A DNA stretch of 64,000 nt, taken from assembly GCF_011758765.1 (NCBI RefSeq), contig NZ_JAANOU010000001.1:1116001-1180000 (forward strand). The letters run 5' to 3'. A program made the position numbers and the translations under genes. Of the stretch, positions 56,595 to 64,000 are shown in pieces. Every line of letters starts with the position of its first letter. The stretch's first letter is position 1. This stretch comes from Amycolatopsis viridis. Its GTDB lineage: Bacteria > Actinomycetota > Actinomycetes > Mycobacteriales > Pseudonocardiaceae. The notes under the pieces were generated by a model. That model saw only the letters and a list, made by a program, of their open reading frames with translations, was not told the DNA's origin and did no database searches.

Positions 56595-57485
56595 TCACAC
56601 CGCCGGCGCCGTGGTCGTCGGCACGGTGGTCGTCGGCACCGTGGTCGTAGGCACCGTGGTCGTCGGCGGCGCGGGGCTGGTGGTGGGAGCCGGGCTGGGT
56701 GCCGGAGCGGGCGCGGGTGCCGGGGCGGCCGGCGGGGGCGCGGTCTGCTCGGCGATCCACTGCGTGTACGCCACCGCCGAGGTGTAGATCGACGGCGCGG
56801 TCGTGCACGTCGAGTCGTTGTTGCCGGAGCGGCTGGTCAGGCCGAGCAGCAGCCACCGGTCACCGGCGCGGAGCAGCTCCGGTCCGCCGGAATCGCCGTA
56901 GCAGGCGCCGGACTTGCCGCCCGGGGAGTCCGTGCACAGTTCCGTCGCGGCGTCGATCGCGGCGCACCGCGTCACCTCGACCAGCGTCGTGTCGAGCTGC
57001 TGCAAGTCGATCGGCGGGGCTCCGCACCCTGGGGTCGGACAGGTCTGGCCCCAGCCGAGCAGCCGGACCGGCGTGCCGGCCGCGGCCGGCGTAGCCAGCC
57101 CGATCGGCGCGGCCTGCACCGGGCTCGCCAGGTGGACCAGTGCGATGTCCCCGCCCGGGCCGTTCGGGTTGTAGCCCGGGTGGGAGATGACCCGGTCGGG
57201 GCGGCCGATCTCGCCACCCTGCGTGCGGTCGTTGCTGCCGACGCGGGCCGTGAACGCGTTCGCCGTCTGGTCGTGGACGCAGTGCGCGGCGGTCAGCAGC
57301 CACTGCGGCGCGATCAGCGACGCCCCGCAGAAGTGCCGGCCCGCGGTCGTTTGCAGCGACGCCACGAACGGGTAGGGCTGGTCCGCGGACACGCCGCCGA
57401 CCAGGTCCGGCCGGGCCGCCGCCGGCTGTCCGAGCACGCCTAGGGCGAGCAGGCAGGCGGCGGCGGCCAGCAGGAGTCGTCTCAC
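56595..57485 (-). CDS. Secreted trypsin-like serine protease with TTTVP repeat tail
   Basis: S1 family protease of 296 aa. The signal peptide (1-24) is followed by [10 protein letters not shown], whose GG sequence after cleavage would be the mature N-terminus. The catalytic triad is His68 (TAAHC), Asp113 (GGDIALVHL) and Ser199 (GDSGGP). Eight or more cysteines fit the usual disulfides. The C-terminal 50 residues are Pro/Ala-rich and end in four TTTVP-like repeats, possibly a glycosylated wall-spanning tail. The GTG start overlaps the glpX stop (GTGA), so it is co-translated with glpX. Confidence 0.9.
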   Translation of the reverse strand: MRRLLLAAAACLLALGVLGQPAAARPDLVGGVSADQPYPFVASLQTTAGRHFCGASLIAPQWLLTAAHCVHDQTANAFTARVGSNDRTQGGEIGRPDRVISHPGYNPNGPGGDIALVHLASPVQAAPIGLATPAAAGTPVRLLGWGQTCPTPGCGAPPIDLQQLDTTLVEVTRCAAIDAATELCTDSPGGKSGACYGDSGGPELLRAGDRWLLLGLTSRSGNNDSTCTTAPSIYTSAVAYTQWIAEQTAPPPAAPAPAPAPAPSPAPTTSPAPPTTTVPTTTVPTTTVPTTTAPAV

Positions 57486-58552
57486 GGCAGCGGGGGCACC
57501 ACGTCGTCGTCGGGGGAGCCGGTCAGGACGCCGTCGAAGTCCACCGACGAGTAGGCGCGCAGCTTGGTCAGGCGGTGGTAGCCGTCGATCATCCGCACCG
57601 TGCCCGACTTGGACCGCATCACGATCGACTGGGTCGTCGCGCCGCCGGCGCGGTAGTGCACGCCGCGCAGCAGGTCGCCGTCGGTGACGCCGGTCGCGCA
57701 GAAGAACACGTTGTCGCCGCGCACCAGGTCGTCCGTGGTGAGCACGCGGTCGAGGTCGTGACCGGCCCCGATCGCCTTCTCGCGCTCGGCGTCGTCCTTC
57801 GGCCACAGCCGGCCCTGCAGCTCCCCGCCCAGGCACTTCATCGCGCAGGCGGTGATGATGCCCTCGGGCGTGCCGCCGATGCCGAGCAGCATGTCCACGC
57901 CGGTGGTCGGGCGGGCCGCGGCGATCGCGCCGGCGACGTCACCGTCGGAGATGAAGCGGATCCGGGCGCCCGCCTCGCGGACCTCCTGGACCAGCTTCTC
58001 GTGCCGCGGCCGGTCCAGGATGCAGACCGTCACGTCGGACACGTCGCTGTGCTTGGCCTTCGCGACCCGGCGGATGTTCTCCGCGACCGGCGCGGACAGG
58101 TCCACCACGCCCGCGGCCTCCGGTCCGACGGCCAGCTTCTCCATGTAGAAGACCGCCGACGGGTCGAACATCGCGCCGCGCTCGGCGACCGCGAGCACCG
58201 CCAGGGCGTTCGGCATGCCCTTCGCCATCAGGGTGGTGCCGTCGATCGGGTCGACGGCGACGTCGCAGGCCGGGCCGTCCCCGTTGCCCACCTCTTCGCC
58301 GTTGTAGAGCATCGGGGCTTCGTCCTTCTCGCCCTCACCGATGACGACGACACCGCGCATCGAGACGGTCGAGATCAGCTGGCGCATCGCGTCGACGGCC
58401 GCACCGTCGCCGGCGTTCTTGTCGCCCTTGCCGACCCACCGGCCCGCCGCCATCGCGGCGGCTTCGGTGACGCGCACCAGTTCCATCGCGAGGTTGCGAT
58501 CCGGCGCTTCCCGGCGTCTGGTCGTGCTCGGGGAATCGGTGCCGCTGGTCAT
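57482..58552 (-). CDS. glpX: Fructose-1,6-bisphosphatase class II
   Basis: Gluconeogenic enzyme of 356 aa removing the 1-phosphate of fructose 1,6-bisphosphate. Metal-binding [11 protein letters not shown] and [12 protein letters not shown] (about 73-108) are intact, as are GIGGTPEGI and the late [13 protein letters not shown]. GlpX is the main FBPase in actinobacteria. It follows the fum locus as Rv1099c does, though an FNR and a protease are inserted here. The stop overlaps the protease start. Confidence 0.95.
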   Translation of the reverse strand: MTSGTDSPSTTRRREAPDRNLAMELVRVTEAAAMAAGRWVGKGDKNAGDGAAVDAMRQLISTVSMRGVVVIGEGEKDEAPMLYNGEEVGNGDGPACDVAVDPIDGTTLMAKGMPNALAVLAVAERGAMFDPSAVFYMEKLAVGPEAAGVVDLSAPVAENIRRVAKAKHSDVSDVTVCILDRPRHEKLVQEVREAGARIRFISDGDVAGAIAAARPTTGVDMLLGIGGTPEGIITACAMKCLGGELQGRLWPKDDAEREKAIGAGHDLDRVLTTDDLVRGDNVFFCATGVTDGDLLRGVHYRAGGATTQSIVMRSKSGTVRMIDGYHRLTKLRAYSSVDFDGVLTGSPDDDVVPPLP

Positions 58553-58636
58553 TGCTGCCCTCCACGGTCGTGCTGGCCGGGTAACGATTCTCGCAGACTC
58601 GCGCGGGCTCGCAGGGCAGCGGCGTGATGGTGAATG

Positions 58637-58852
58637 TCACCCCTCGTCGCCGGTCGGGTCCTCCACGGACTTCAGGGCATCCTCGATCCGGTGACGCGCG
58701 CCTTCCAGGTGCCGCTCGCAGAGCTTCGCGAGGTGCTCGCCCTTCTCCCACAGCGCCAGCGACTGCTCCAGGGACAGGCCGCCCGCCTCCAGCTCGCGGA
58801 CGACCTCGATGAGCTGGTCGCGGGCCTGTTCATAGTCGAGTTCTTCGGTCAC
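58637..58852 (-). CDS. xseB: Exodeoxyribonuclease VII small subunit
   Basis: Small subunit of 71 aa forming helical bundles on XseA. It shows the family pattern [29 protein letters not shown], quoted only partly in position (about 22-50). GTG 58852 has GAGGAG 9 nt upstream and overlaps the preceding stop by 4 bp. It is separated from xseA by an extra 132-aa gene. Confidence 0.93.
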   Translation of the reverse strand: MTEELDYEQARDQLIEVVRELEAGGLSLEQSLALWEKGEHLAKLCERHLEGARHRIEDALKSVEDPTGDEG

Positions 58853-59247
58853 CGGGTTGTGCTCCTCGCGGGTCGACGAGCGCACACTACCGCGGTCGCC
58901 ATCGCGTGGTCGTACCCGGCGAAGGCGGTCGCGAACTCCTGGCCGTCGCCCTCGGTGATCGCCAGTTCGATGTCGCTCTGCGCGTGGGCCACCCGCCGGC
59001 GGTGCGGCGCGCCGTCGTGGAACCACCACTTCGTGCCCACGTAGGCCGAGGTCGCCTCGGACAGCTGGCGCAGGCGGACGTCCAGGTCCCAGCGACCGGG
59101 CACGGCGCACCCGGCGAGCAGCGACACCCAGCAGGCGCCGGCCGCGGCCTCCGCGGCGCCGGCCCGGTCGAGGACGGTGCGGGCACCGGCCCGCGCCGCG
59201 GCGTCGGTGGTGAGCGGGAGGAACGTCGCTCGGGCGGAACGCAGCAC
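58849..59247 (-). CDS. Hypothetical protein between xseA and xseB, 132 aa
   Basis: Alpha-helical, Ala-rich protein with conserved-looking [21 protein letters not shown] and two or three cysteines; no family recognised. There is no clear signal peptide, although residues 28-50 are mildly hydrophobic. GTG 59247 has GGGAGTAGGAA upstream, starts 3 bp after the xseA stop and overlaps the xseB start by 4 bp. That tight packing shows it is a real operon member. M. tuberculosis lacks it at this place, as far as I recall. Confidence 0.8.
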   Translation of the reverse strand: MLRSARATFLPLTTDAAARAGARTVLDRAGAAEAAAGACWVSLLAGCAVPGRWDLDVRLRQLSEATSAYVGTKWWFHDGAPHRRRVAHAQSDIELAITEGDGQEFATAFAGYDHAMATAVVCARRPARSTTR

Positions 59248-59250
59248 TTC

Positions 59251-60489
59251 CTACTCCCCGGGTTCAGTCGATCGCGCCACCGCGTGCACCGCTCCGTCGA
59301 CGACGCGCACGCGCAGCGGAGTTCCCTCCGCAACTTCAGAGATGTGCCGGAGCACCTGGAGGTTGCCCGCCTCGTCGCGGTACTGCACGACGGCGTACCC
59401 GCGCTCGAGGGTCGCCGCCGGGCCGAGCGCGGCCAGCGTGCCGCGAGCGCCGGCGATGGCGGCCTGTTCGTGCGAGACGAGGTTGAGCACGGCGCGCCGG
59501 CCGCGTTCCCGGTGCAGCTCGATCTCGTCGGCCCGCCGGTCGACCGGGCCCATCGGATCGGCCAGGACGGGCCGGCTGCGCAGCTGGTCGAGCAGCCGGC
59601 ACTGGGTGTCCACCCAGCCGTGCAGGGCGCGCCGGGCCCGGTCCCGCAGCTGCCGCACCCGCTCGGTCTCCTCCTTGACGTCCGGCACCACGCGCTTGCC
59701 GGCGTCGGTCGGCGTGGAGCAGCGCACGTCGGCGACGTGGTCCAGCAGCGGTGTGTCCGGCTCGTGCCCGATCGCGCTGACCACGGGCGTGCGTGCCGCC
59801 GCGACCGCGCGGCACAGGGTCTCGTCGGAGAACGGGAGCAGGTCCTCCACACTGCCGCCACCGCGCGCGATGACGATGACCTCGACGGACGGGTCGGCGT
59901 CCAGCATGTGCAGCGCCTTGACGATCTGCGGCACGGCCTGCACGCCCTGCACCGCGGTGTTGACCACCTGGAACGGCGCGGCCGGCCAACGAGCGTGCGC
60001 GTTGACCAGCACGTCCCGTTCCGCGGCCGACGCGCGGCCGGTGATCAGGCCGATGCCCTTGGGCAGGAACGGCAGGCGGCGCTTGCGCTCCGCGGCGAAC
60101 AGGCCCTCGGCGGCAAGCAGGCGGCGCAGCCGTTCGATGCGGGCGAGCAGCTCACCGATGCCGACCGCGCGGATCTCGCTCGCCCGCAACGAGATGGTGC
60201 CGCGCCCCAGGTAGAACGTCGGTTTGGCGAAGACGACCACGCTCGCGCCGTCCCGCAGCGGCGGTTCGATGCCGCGCAGCAGGCCGGTCGGGCAGGTGAC
60301 GGTCATGGACACGTCGGCAGCCGGGTCGCGCAGCGTGAGGAACGCGGTCTGCGTGCCGGGGCGGGCGTTGACCTGCGTGACCTGGCCCTCGACCCACACC
60401 GAGCCGAGCCGGTTGATCCACTCGGCGATCTTGCGGGCGACGGTGCGGACCGGCCACGGGTTCTCCGCGCTGGTGGGTTCGGCGCTCAC
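59251..60489 (-). CDS. xseA: Exodeoxyribonuclease VII large subunit
   Basis: Catalytic subunit of 412 aa degrading single-stranded DNA from either end in repair. The N-terminal OB fold (about 15-115) includes [15 protein letters not shown]. The central domain has [32 protein letters not shown] and [17 protein letters not shown], the metal-binding core. The coiled coil and C-terminal LERGYAVV complete it. GTG 60489 overlaps the preceding stop (GTGA). Operon with xseB. Confidence 0.95.
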   Translation of the reverse strand: MSAEPTSAENPWPVRTVARKIAEWINRLGSVWVEGQVTQVNARPGTQTAFLTLRDPAADVSMTVTCPTGLLRGIEPPLRDGASVVVFAKPTFYLGRGTISLRASEIRAVGIGELLARIERLRRLLAAEGLFAAERKRRLPFLPKGIGLITGRASAAERDVLVNAHARWPAAPFQVVNTAVQGVQAVPQIVKALHMLDADPSVEVIVIARGGGSVEDLLPFSDETLCRAVAAARTPVVSAIGHEPDTPLLDHVADVRCSTPTDAGKRVVPDVKEETERVRQLRDRARRALHGWVDTQCRLLDQLRSRPVLADPMGPVDRRADEIELHRERGRRAVLNLVSHEQAAIAGARGTLAALGPAATLERGYAVVQYRDEAGNLQVLRHISEVAEGTPLRVRVVDGAVHAVARSTEPGE

Positions 60490-61091
60490 TCCGCGTCGGC
60501 GTCCCCGGTGGCGTTGGCGCGCTGCACGTTGGTGATGCGCCGGGCCAGCATGCCCACGAACTGCGCCCGGTTGCCGTGGGCGCGCTCGTAGGCCAGCAGC
60601 TCCTCGAGTTCGTCCAGGGAGAAGCGGCGCAGGCGGGCGCGCAGCTGGGGGAGCGTGAGCTCGTCGTAGTTGTCCAGGCCGAGCGGGCCGTCGCCGGTGC
60701 CGGCCGGGCTGTCGAACTCGCCCTCGGCGTGCTCCTCGCCCAGGGCGCGTTCCTCCTGCTCCCAGGGGCTGTCGGCGACATCGGCGAGGACGGCGTCCGG
60801 GCGGTGGCCGTTGCTGCGTGGTTCCTCGGCCGGCGAGCGGTCCGTGGTCAGGTCCTCGTCGAAGGTGGCCCAGCTGGGCGTCTCCTCGACCGGGCGGAGT
60901 GACGACAGGGCGTCGTCACCGCGGATGGCCAGCTCGGTGATCTGCTGCTGCATGCGCATGGAGAACTGGAGCACGCCGGAGATCACCGTGACGGGCAGGC
61001 CGAGCAGCGTCTTCGGCAGGTCACGGGCGCGCTCGGCGGCGGTCACGGCGAGTCCTGCGGCGACGCGGAGGGGAAGCGGGAACGGCTTCAT
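60486..61091 (-). CDS. Lipid droplet-associated protein family (Rv1109c-like)
   Basis: Protein of 201 aa. The N-terminal 60 residues are amphipathic/hydrophobic ([36 protein letters not shown]) and suited to binding a lipid surface. A charged, Glu-rich linker follows, then a C-terminal helical motif, [23 protein letters not shown], that ends the family. Location between xseA and ispH matches Rv1109c. ATG 61091 is chosen over an in-frame start at 61109. The stop overlaps xseA by 4 bp. Confidence 0.85.
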   Translation of the reverse strand: MKPFPLPLRVAAGLAVTAAERARDLPKTLLGLPVTVISGVLQFSMRMQQQITELAIRGDDALSSLRPVEETPSWATFDEDLTTDRSPAEEPRSNGHRPDAVLADVADSPWEQEERALGEEHAEGEFDSPAGTGDGPLGLDNYDELTLPQLRARLRRFSLDELEELLAYERAHGNRAQFVGMLARRITNVQRANATGDADAE

Positions 61092-61227
61092 GGGTACAGC
61101 GTGCCGCACCTGGGCCGGTCAGCCCAACCGGCGCGGCGGGCAGAGGTGACCGGACGCACAGATTCCGGGTGGGAAGCCGGCCGGTGGGCGCCCGGGCGGC
61201 CCGGGCGGCGGCCCGTACCCTGGAGGT

Positions 61228-62181
61228 ATGACTGCTGCCTCCGAGCCCGTCAAGCGTGTGCTGCTGGCCAAGCCGCGCGGCTACTGCGCCGGTGTCGACC
61301 GGGCCGTGGTCGCCGTGGAGAAGGCGCTCGAGCTGTACGGGCCGCCGGTGTACGTGCGCAAGGAGATCGTGCACAACCGCCACGTGGTGGAATCGCTGCG
61401 TGAGCGGGGGGTCGTCTTCGTGGACGACACGTCCGAGGTGCCCGAGGGTGAGCTCGTGGTGTTCTCCGCGCACGGCGTGTCCCCGGCCGTGCGCGCGGAG
61501 GCGGAGGAGCGCAACCTGCGCACCATCGACGCGACGTGCCCCCTGGTGACCAAGGTGCACAAGGAGGTCAACCGGTTCGCCGGCCAGGACTACGACATCC
61601 TGCTCATCGGGCACGAGGGGCACGAGGAGGTCGAGGGCACCGCGGGCGAGGCGCCCACGCACGTGCAGCTGGTGGACACCGCCGAGGACGCGGCGAAGGT
61701 CGAGGTGCGCGACCCGTCGAAGGTCGTGTGGCTGTCGCAGACCACGTTGAGCGTGGACGAGACGATGGAGCGCGTCGACCAGCTCAAGGGCCGCTTCCCG
61801 AACCTGATGGACCCGCCCAGCGACGACATCTGCTACGCCACGTCGAACCGGCAGACGGCCGTGAAGGCGATGGCCCCGGAGTGCGACCTGGTGCTGGTGG
61901 TGGGCTCGAAGAACTCGTCGAACTCGCAACGCCTGGTCGAGGTGGCCAAGCAGGCCGGCGCGAAGGACGCACACCTGATCGACTTCGCCCACGAGGTGGA
62001 CGAGTCGTGGCTGGCGGACGTGACGACGGTCGGTGTCACGAGTGGCGCCTCGGTGCCCGACGTGCTGGTGATGGACCTGCTGAGCTGGCTGGCGGACCGC
62101 GGCTGGGGCGAGGTCCAGGAGGTCACCACCGCCAACGAGAAGATCGCCTTCGCCCTGCCCCGCGAACTGCGCCGCGCCTGA
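61228..62181 (+). CDS. ispH: 4-Hydroxy-3-methylbut-2-enyl diphosphate reductase
   Basis: [4Fe-4S] enzyme of 317 aa catalysing the last step of the MEP pathway to isopentenyl and dimethylallyl diphosphates, which feed the prenyl transferase encoded earlier in the window. Cluster cysteines are Cys20 (GYCAG), Cys104 (ATCPL) and Cys202 (ICYAT). His and Glu residues in VHN, SAHGVS, GHEGHEE and TSNRQ complete the active site. Order matches Rv1110 (lytB2). ATG 61228 has GGAGGT upstream. Confidence 0.96.
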   Translation: MTAASEPVKRVLLAKPRGYCAGVDRAVVAVEKALELYGPPVYVRKEIVHNRHVVESLRERGVVFVDDTSEVPEGELVVFSAHGVSPAVRAEAEERNLRTIDATCPLVTKVHKEVNRFAGQDYDILLIGHEGHEEVEGTAGEAPTHVQLVDTAEDAAKVEVRDPSKVVWLSQTTLSVDETMERVDQLKGRFPNLMDPPSDDICYATSNRQTAVKAMAPECDLVLVVGSKNSSNSQRLVEVAKQAGAKDAHLIDFAHEVDESWLADVTTVGVTSGASVPDVLVMDLLSWLADRGWGEVQEVTTANEKIAFALPRELRRA

Positions 62182-62827
62182 GCGGGGCTCGCCGCCCCGG
62201 CCGCGTGGCAGCTGTCCTGGGTTGCCGGCCGCCGCTCCGGTGAGGCGGCGCGTGGGGCTCTGCGCGGCGGCCCGCTTTGCGCGACGGCGTGCTGCTTGTT
62301 CGACTTGTTCGACGGCGGTGACTTGTTCGACGGCGGTGAGGTGTGGTGCGTGCGGTGCCCGCTGCCGGTGGTGCGCCTGCCTGGCGGCCCGTTCGGCCGG
62401 TGCTGTGCCCCCGGGACAGCCCTCGTGACTCGCTGGCCGGGGCTTCGAGCGCGTGCGCACTCGCCACGTGCTGGGCTGCGACCTCGTTCGGTGTGTGCCT
62501 GGTGGCCCGCTGGCCTTCGCTGCACGTCGACGCAGGAGCGCCGCTGTGAGGCTCGCCGCGCCTCATCGCCGGCGATGCTCTCGCGCCTGCGTGGGGGTGC
62601 CGGTTGGTCGTCGAGGCGAGTTTTCGTGGCGCCCCGCGGTCGCTCTTCGCAGCTGCGCGCTGTGGGGTGTGGTTGCCGGTTGCGGCTGCCGAGTTGTCGT
62701 GTCCTTGGCCGCAGTGGTTGGGGAGGGACCGCAGGGTTGGGGAGGGGTGCGGTGGTGGGGAGGGGTGAGCCGCTGCCCCTCGCCGTGCCGCTCCGCGCAG
62801 CCCGCGCTCGGGCTTGTTGGCGGCAGG
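62182..62827. other. Convergent intergenic region with G-run cluster
   Basis: No gene is supported here. An 18-bp motif (ACTTGTTCGACGGCGGTG) is present twice between about 62305 and 62340. At 62716-62765 the plus strand has TTGGGGAGGG-type units three times with at least six G-runs of 3-4, enough for a G-quadruplex. The plus strand is clearly G/T-rich through much of the region. It lies between the 3' ends of ispH and the DUF6542 gene. Confidence 0.55.
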
Positions 62828-63841
62828 TCAGGCGTCGTCGTCCCAGGGGCGGCGGCGTGGCGGGATTCCGCGGCGGCCTTGTGGGGCGCGGCGCGGCTCC
62901 TGGAGCGGGTCGCCGGCTCGCGGCGGGACCCGCCGGGCACGGTTGGCGGCACCGCCGGACCGCGGCTCGCCGCCGCGGCGATCGTCCTCCTCCGGCGGCA
63001 CGCCACGCTGACGAGGGCGTCGGCCCACTGGTGGCGTCTTACCGCCGCGCGCGGCGGGGTCCCGGCGCGGCTCGTCCTCCCCGGCGCGGCGACCACCGGA
63101 GTCGCCGTCGGCACGCCCCCGGCGAGGGGTGGCCGCGGCGCGCCGCGGATCATCGTCCGGAGGCAGCCGACGCCCCGGGCGTCGCCCGCTCGACGCCCGG
63201 CCGGCAGCCGCCGCACCACCACCGGTGCGGCCCTCCTTCGCGGCACCGGCGCGGTCCTCTCCGCCGCCGGTCCGGTCGGCGGCCGGCCGCCGACCCCGTG
63301 ATTCGGCACCGCTGCGACCCGCGCCACCGGGACGCTTCGGGGCCGTCGGCCGCTTGCTGTCCCCGCTCTTGGCTGTCAGATCCGGGTTTCGCTCGCGGTA
63401 GATGCGCACGATGCCCAGTACCAGGGTGCAGCCCGTCGTGACCGCCATGGTCGGGAACCCGTTGATCAGCGGCGTCCCGATGGCCAGCGCCTTGCTCAGC
63501 ATGTCGCTGTTCTCCGGCATCCCGGACACCAACAGCACCACTCCGGGCACCGTGATTCCGAGGATGAGCGGAGGCTGCACCATCGGCCCGAACAGGCTGC
63601 GCCGCTGCACGGCGCACACCGCCGCGACCGCGCCGATGAAGTACGCGCCCTGGAACAGCCAGCCGAGCGAGTGCCGCGTCTGCATGTCGATGACCGCACC
63701 GACCACCGCCAGTCCGAAGGCGAGGAGCACGGCACCCCACCACGGCAAGCCGCGGCGGTCACCGACGATGGGACGCTGATCCCACGGCAGCGGCACGTCG
63801 TCGGCGTCGGAATCGCTCCGGCGATCGGGAATGGCGGTCAC
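62828..63841 (-). CDS. DUF6542 membrane protein with basic tail
   Basis: Protein of 337 aa. Four membrane helices lie in the first 155 residues (about 33-53, 62-82, 90-110, 125-150; GLPWWGAVLLAFGLAVVG opens the first). A long disordered tail (about 165-337) follows, extremely rich in Arg, Gly, Pro and Asp. Function unknown; order matches Rv1111c. The tail's composition may bind nucleic acid or acidic polymers. GTG start at 63841. Confidence 0.85.
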   Translation of the reverse strand: MTAIPDRRSDSDADDVPLPWDQRPIVGDRRGLPWWGAVLLAFGLAVVGAVIDMQTRHSLGWLFQGAYFIGAVAAVCAVQRRSLFGPMVQPPLILGITVPGVVLLVSGMPENSDMLSKALAIGTPLINGFPTMAVTTGCTLVLGIVRIYRERNPDLTAKSGDSKRPTAPKRPGGAGRSGAESRGRRPAADRTGGGEDRAGAAKEGRTGGGAAAAGRASSGRRPGRRLPPDDDPRRAAATPRRGRADGDSGGRRAGEDEPRRDPAARGGKTPPVGRRPRQRGVPPEEDDRRGGEPRSGGAANRARRVPPRAGDPLQEPRRAPQGRRGIPPRRRPWDDDA

Positions 63842-63878
63842 GAGGCAACACCGTAACCTGTAGCGCGCATCACCGGCT

Positions 63879-63900
63879 CCCCATCCCGCCGAGGATGGGG
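63879..63900. other. Hairpin near the window end
   Basis: CCCCATCC and GGATGGGG form a perfect 8-bp stem with loop CGCCGA, 38 bp upstream of the DUF6542 gene start. It could be a leader structure or the terminator of a gene beyond the window. Nothing else is recognised from 63842 to 64000. Confidence 0.5.
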
Positions 63901-64000
63901 TCAGGCCACTGCTCGGGCCCGCCCGGAACGGGTCCTGATCAGCGGTTTCGGCGCCGGTGACCGTGCTGGCAACCCGGCGGTAACCCAGGATTTTCGCTAG

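Noticed and set aside
56598..56670. Intergenic tandem repeat near the FNR gene end
   Set aside because: It is coding: the TTTVP repeats of the protease C-terminal tail on the minus strand.

Overview
The window is high-GC actinobacterial DNA that reads like a Pseudonocardiales chromosome (Amycolatopsis or a close relative). This is inferred from GTG/TTG starts, strong GGAGG ribosome sites, a mycothiol S-conjugate amidase, a conservon (sensor kinase, roadblock, DUF742, Ras-like GTPase), and a gene order that, from memory, tracks Mycobacterium tuberculosis Rv1074c to Rv1111c: fadA3, cbs, pra position, metB, greA, Rv1081c, mca, Rv1083, Rv1084, Rv1085c, Rv1086, phoH2, fum, glpX, xseB, xseA, Rv1109c, ispH, Rv1111c. 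No phage, IS element, rRNA or CRISPR array was found.

Layout. 1-6 kb: a tRNA with a UAA anticodon but a short variable arm, a DUF3592-like membrane protein, a GAF-ANTAR regulator, a DUF4015 glycoside hydrolase and a polysaccharide deacetylase lipoprotein. 6-11 kb: signal peptidase I facing a conservon operon whose sensor kinase and roadblock protein form one uninterrupted reading frame. 11-17.6 kb: MFS carrier, DivIVA-like protein, two-domain acyl-CoA reductase-like SDR, Bax inhibitor-1 protein, LppU-like protein. 17.6-37.6 kb: the conserved block (thiolase, reverse transsulfuration cbs/metB, greA, mca, thioredoxin-fold protein, hemolysin III, prenyltransferase) with insertions: ilvA with an Lrp regulator and an MBL protein, and a segment with a ribbon-helix-helix-like protein, an acyl-CoA dehydrogenase and an MBL/XRE-cupin pair. 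38-54 kb: phoH2, then about 15 kb of accessory genes (guaB1, DUF309, an iron-siderophore importer under a DtxR/IdeR-like box, a Tat-exported PHP hydrolase, a frameshifted lysE, ligB, EamA/TetR pair, SigC-type sigma factor with a divergent zinc-finger membrane protein, XRE regulator, aldo/keto reductase). 54-64 kb: the conserved block resumes with fum, an FNR, a secreted trypsin-like protease coupled to glpX, xseA/xseB with an extra gene between them, a lipid-droplet-type protein, ispH and a DUF6542 protein.

The most unusual feature is a family of three intergenic arrays (about 1.76-1.93, 24.18-24.36 and 41.35-41.82 kb). Each repeats the core AACAC at 21-bp steps (two DNA turns) and then flips to GTGTT at the same step around one dyad. 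Two of the three lie between convergent genes, where other convergent pairs in the window have ordinary bidirectional hairpin terminators. I do not recognise these arrays as a described element.
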